Assembly: GCA_017607445.1 (NCBI GenBank)
Contig: JAEVHH010000002.1
Span: 2,781,501 to 2,845,500, forward strand
Reading direction: 5' to 3'
DNA length: 64,000 nucleotides
From: Histoplasma ohiense
Lineage: Eukaryota > Ascomycota > Eurotiomycetes > Onygenales > Ajellomycetaceae
Positions within the stretch are counted from its first letter, which is position 1. The number at the start of each line of letters is the position of its first letter. Shown in pieces: positions 61,293-64,000 of this stretch. The position numbers were made by a program, and so were the translations under genes. The notes under the pieces were generated by a model. That model was not told where the DNA came from. It was given only the letters and a program-made list of their open reading frames with translations, and made no database searches.

Positions 61293-61474
61293 TACGGAGG
61301 CGTACTTCAAAAGTTCGTTCCCGCCCTAGTAAATTACCTTGAATTTATCTTTCACATCATGGACATGTGAACAATGTACGGAGTATAGGCTTTAGTTATA
61401 GATGCGAGTAAATCACCTATCAAATCACCCCTGAAAAAATAGGCATCAATGAGCATAGGTAACAGCCACGTGTA
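61293..61474. repeat. dispersed ~190 bp repeat, copy 2
   Basis: A diverged direct copy of 40379-40568, starting TACGGAGGCG and keeping most internal blocks, with a small internal difference around 61360-61385. The right end (CCACGTGTA) is mutated relative to CTCCGTA of copy 1, so this copy looks older or less intact. Confidence 0.7.
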
Positions 61475-63248
61475 TAATGATTACCGCCAAACTTACTAGT
61501 GTGGGGATGGAACTTTTGAGCTGCGCCTGCGTAATAAGGCACAAAACATCAACCCTTGACTCTCATTTGCGGGGAACTGCAGACAAGGGGGGGGGAGGAG
61601 GAAGAAAGCCCGCCCCTGTGTCTCTCCTTTCAGTTGCTAGTTAGTCAAGAGCACTACCAAGTTTACATACGAGTTATCTCCTCCAAACAGGCCTTCGCAG
61701 CCACCCCTGTACTGCTGTATTCAGTTTAGTTGCTTGGAAACCAGTTGGACACTACTCCGTACAGACTCGAGCAATGCGCCAATAGCAGCCTCATGGCCAG
61801 ATCCCGCAGAAGACCATCCTCCCCCTCCTCGTCCCCCTCCTTCCCTTCCCCCTTGTCTATTATTATCATCTCGACCCTCCCGAAACTTATATAGATCCAT
61901 TGTCGCGGATGGGTTGTCCCCTCTGGTAAGCCTTGGCAACCATTCCCATATAAGAAAGAAGGCTTGTATACCTTGCGGCTTGGCGTTGCAGCTTCGCCTC
62001 TCATCGAGCCATCTTGAAACCACCTGTGCAAAAAGGGAAAGGGGTTTTGGGTTGCGAGCCAGGAATCCAGAAAGCCCATGGACTCAGCACTGTTTCCGTT
62101 GGAGCTGTACATGCACATGTACATGTACATGTACGTGCACACATGCATACATACATACATACATACATTCATACGCGACCCGAGTGGGGCTCAATGCACT
62201 ACATCTGTAAATGAGGCGGTGTCGGTTGATGTCCATGTATTTACCAAAATAATAATAATAACAATAATAATAACAATAACAAATGGTTATTTTCTCTGTA
62301 AAAGACAAAAAGAGAAAAAGAGAAAAAGGAAAAAGGGAAAAAAAAAAAAAAAAAAAAAATTCTGGAGAAATCTGTATCAATTTCTCGAGATATGACCAGT
62401 AAGAAACACGGGGTGTGGGCAGCTTCTCCGATGCGGCAACCGTACATACAATCTTCTCGCTGCGTGCCGTCGGAGCTGGTCCGTGAAGGTTGAATGATGA
62501 TGATGCTGATGACGAGGTCGGCGACACTCAGGGGGAATGAACACGCTAGCCTCGGGCGAAGGAGGGCAGGGGAACAACAACGAGCTCCGCATTCGCTGTA
62601 CAGCAGGCGACACAATGTACGGACGGAATGGCCACTTGGCAAGAGGAGGGGAAGCGATGGGGAGGGGTTAGCCGGAATTTAGGGCCAGGACCCTTTTCCC
62701 TGGCGCGCGGGCTTTGCCGGGGCCCTGGGGGGCTCGGATCAACTGCTGAGGAATCCCATGGTTGCCATGCGCGCCTTGGGCTTGGACGAAAATCTCCCAA
62801 GGGCTCCCCTTAAGGTTGGCGCGAAGGCAGTTGTTCAATTGGGGGAAAACTCAAACCCGATCGATCCATGGAATGGGGTAGGGGTGGGTACCTGCCGATG
62901 GGCTCGGAATATGGACTCTGTACCTGTACAAGCACCTCGACCAGTTAAACAATTCTACGGGCGCTGGTTATACGGATCGCCAGTGTAGATACATTACCAC
63001 TTGTACTATACCCGTGGCCCGTGCCTGTGGCTATACAGGTCATATATTAACCCGGAGGACTCTACAGATGTAGAAGCGTAATAAATAGGGGTAGCTGCCT
63101 GTATGGATGAATGGGGCAATCTAGAAGCGTCAAACAAACGCAAAAGGATAACATGGCAAAAATCCTGATAGGTGGTGGCAAGCTTGGCGGGAGACGGCAG
63201 AACAGCTGGATGCCAAACCGGTTTTAAGGGGATCCATCCACGATCCTG

Positions 63249-63279
<31 letters not shown>

Positions 63280-64000
63280 CCATTTACGGCTTCATCATGT
63301 AGTGTGCGTTTAGCTATCCCAACCGATAAGTATCACTTTGACAGCATCTTCAAGCAGTAGTTGACAAATGCCTGCATGGTGTACGGAGTAGTTCCAACCG
63401 ATCTACCTTGTCCATCGTCCACTTCACGAGCTCTCCTACAAATGCCTACTTTTGTCTCTCTTGTTCATTGATTCGGGATTCACTTACTTTATATAGCAAC
63501 GCACAGTCTACGGGGAAAGCAAGCTTCCACAAAGCAGCCAGATCACCATCGAGATCCCTCCAATAGATAGTAAGAAGGGAAAACACATTGACAATTTCCG
63601 CTCACCCGCTTCTAACCCAACCCGAAGTCTCTTCCTCAAAGGTTATCGTGGACCGGCTTCTATATTCCGTACAATTTCAAAACCAGGTATCTTTTATACA
63701 CTTTTTTTTCCCTCCCTACTACTGATGCAACAAGTAGAACTGTAGAAAATTTTTCTGAAAATATCCACCCAATAGGAAGGAGGTATGAACCGGTGAGCGT
63801 GGGCACAATTGTGTTTTAGAGTATTCCATCCAGGATCCGATGTGGGGAAATGATACTATTAATATTTATCAATATAGCTTCTACCCAAGTACTGTACGAT
63901 GATACAATTTGAACAAATTCCTGGGCTTTTTAGTCTATGGGTTTCTATTTTCTTTCTTTTTCCTTTTTTTTTTTTTTTTTTTTTTTTTTTCCTTGACAAG
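61475..64000. other. intergenic end of window, microsatellites and homopolymers
   Basis: No gene is supported. Present are a GTACAT/CATA array at 62106-62168, an ATA/ACA array at 62246-62283, a 22-A run at 62338-62359, a 30-T run at 63250-63279 and a 27-T run at 63964-63990. The open frames here (for example 61721-62023 minus) are low complexity. A gene beyond the right edge cannot be excluded. Confidence 0.55.

Noticed and set aside
1..64000. tRNA or rRNA genes, CRISPR arrays, transposase or reverse-transcriptase genes
   Set aside because: Looked for T-loop-like GTTCGAATC words, direct-repeat arrays and polymerase or integrase wording; none was convincing. A covariance-model scan would be decisive for tRNAs.

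Overview
The window is nuclear DNA from a filamentous ascomycete. It is most likely a dimorphic fungus of the Onygenales (Ajellomycetaceae: Histoplasma, Blastomyces or Emmonsia type). The evidence is short spliceosomal introns (about 54-230 nt, GT..AG, with CTAAC/CTGAC/CTAAT branch sites), fungal-specific families (Gti1/Pac2, Zn2Cys6, DUF2434), and a gene for a Blastomyces yeast-phase-specific (BYS1) family protein. Intergenic regions are long (2-9 kb) and rich in homopolymer tracts and microsatellites. I cannot fix the species from sequence alone.

Layout. 1-4.6 kb: non-coding, with an AT-rich island and a long pyrimidine-rich leader. 4.6-5.9 kb (+): Gti1/Pac2 regulator. 8.1-12.4 kb (-): a seven-TM DUF2434 membrane protein and, beside it, a secreted Ser/Thr-rich wall-type glycoprotein. 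12.4-21.1 kb: an 8.7 kb gene desert holding a ~0.56 kb element with terminal inverted repeats. 21.1-23.2 kb (+): Zn2Cys6 regulator with an AT-hook. 25.2-29.4 kb (+): full-size ABCG transporter. 32.7-33.2 kb (-): BYS1-type secreted protein, alone between two gene-free stretches. 37.3-39.5 kb (-): eight-exon amino acid/GABA permease. 42.9-51.8 kb (+): a housekeeping block of CFT2 (mRNA 3'-end processing), a small conserved-looking protein and SEC24 (COPII coat). 53.2-54.1 kb (-): small unidentified gene. 57.0-59.3 kb (-): C2H2 zinc-finger regulator. 59.3-64 kb: repeats and homopolymers, no supported gene.

There is no operon or obvious biosynthetic cluster. Several gene models had to be reassembled from split reading frames. 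Splice-site reading recovered exons that are not obvious as open frames: the signal-peptide exon of the glycoprotein, the last exon of the permease and the last exon of the C2H2 factor. It also showed that two open stretches in CFT2 and SEC24 are really introns whose length is a multiple of three. Three transcriptional regulators, a yeast-phase marker family and surface/membrane proteins share the window. I found no convincing new multi-gene system. The most interesting items are the DUF2434 protein with its receptor-like layout, the two 3n introns, and two small repeat families.
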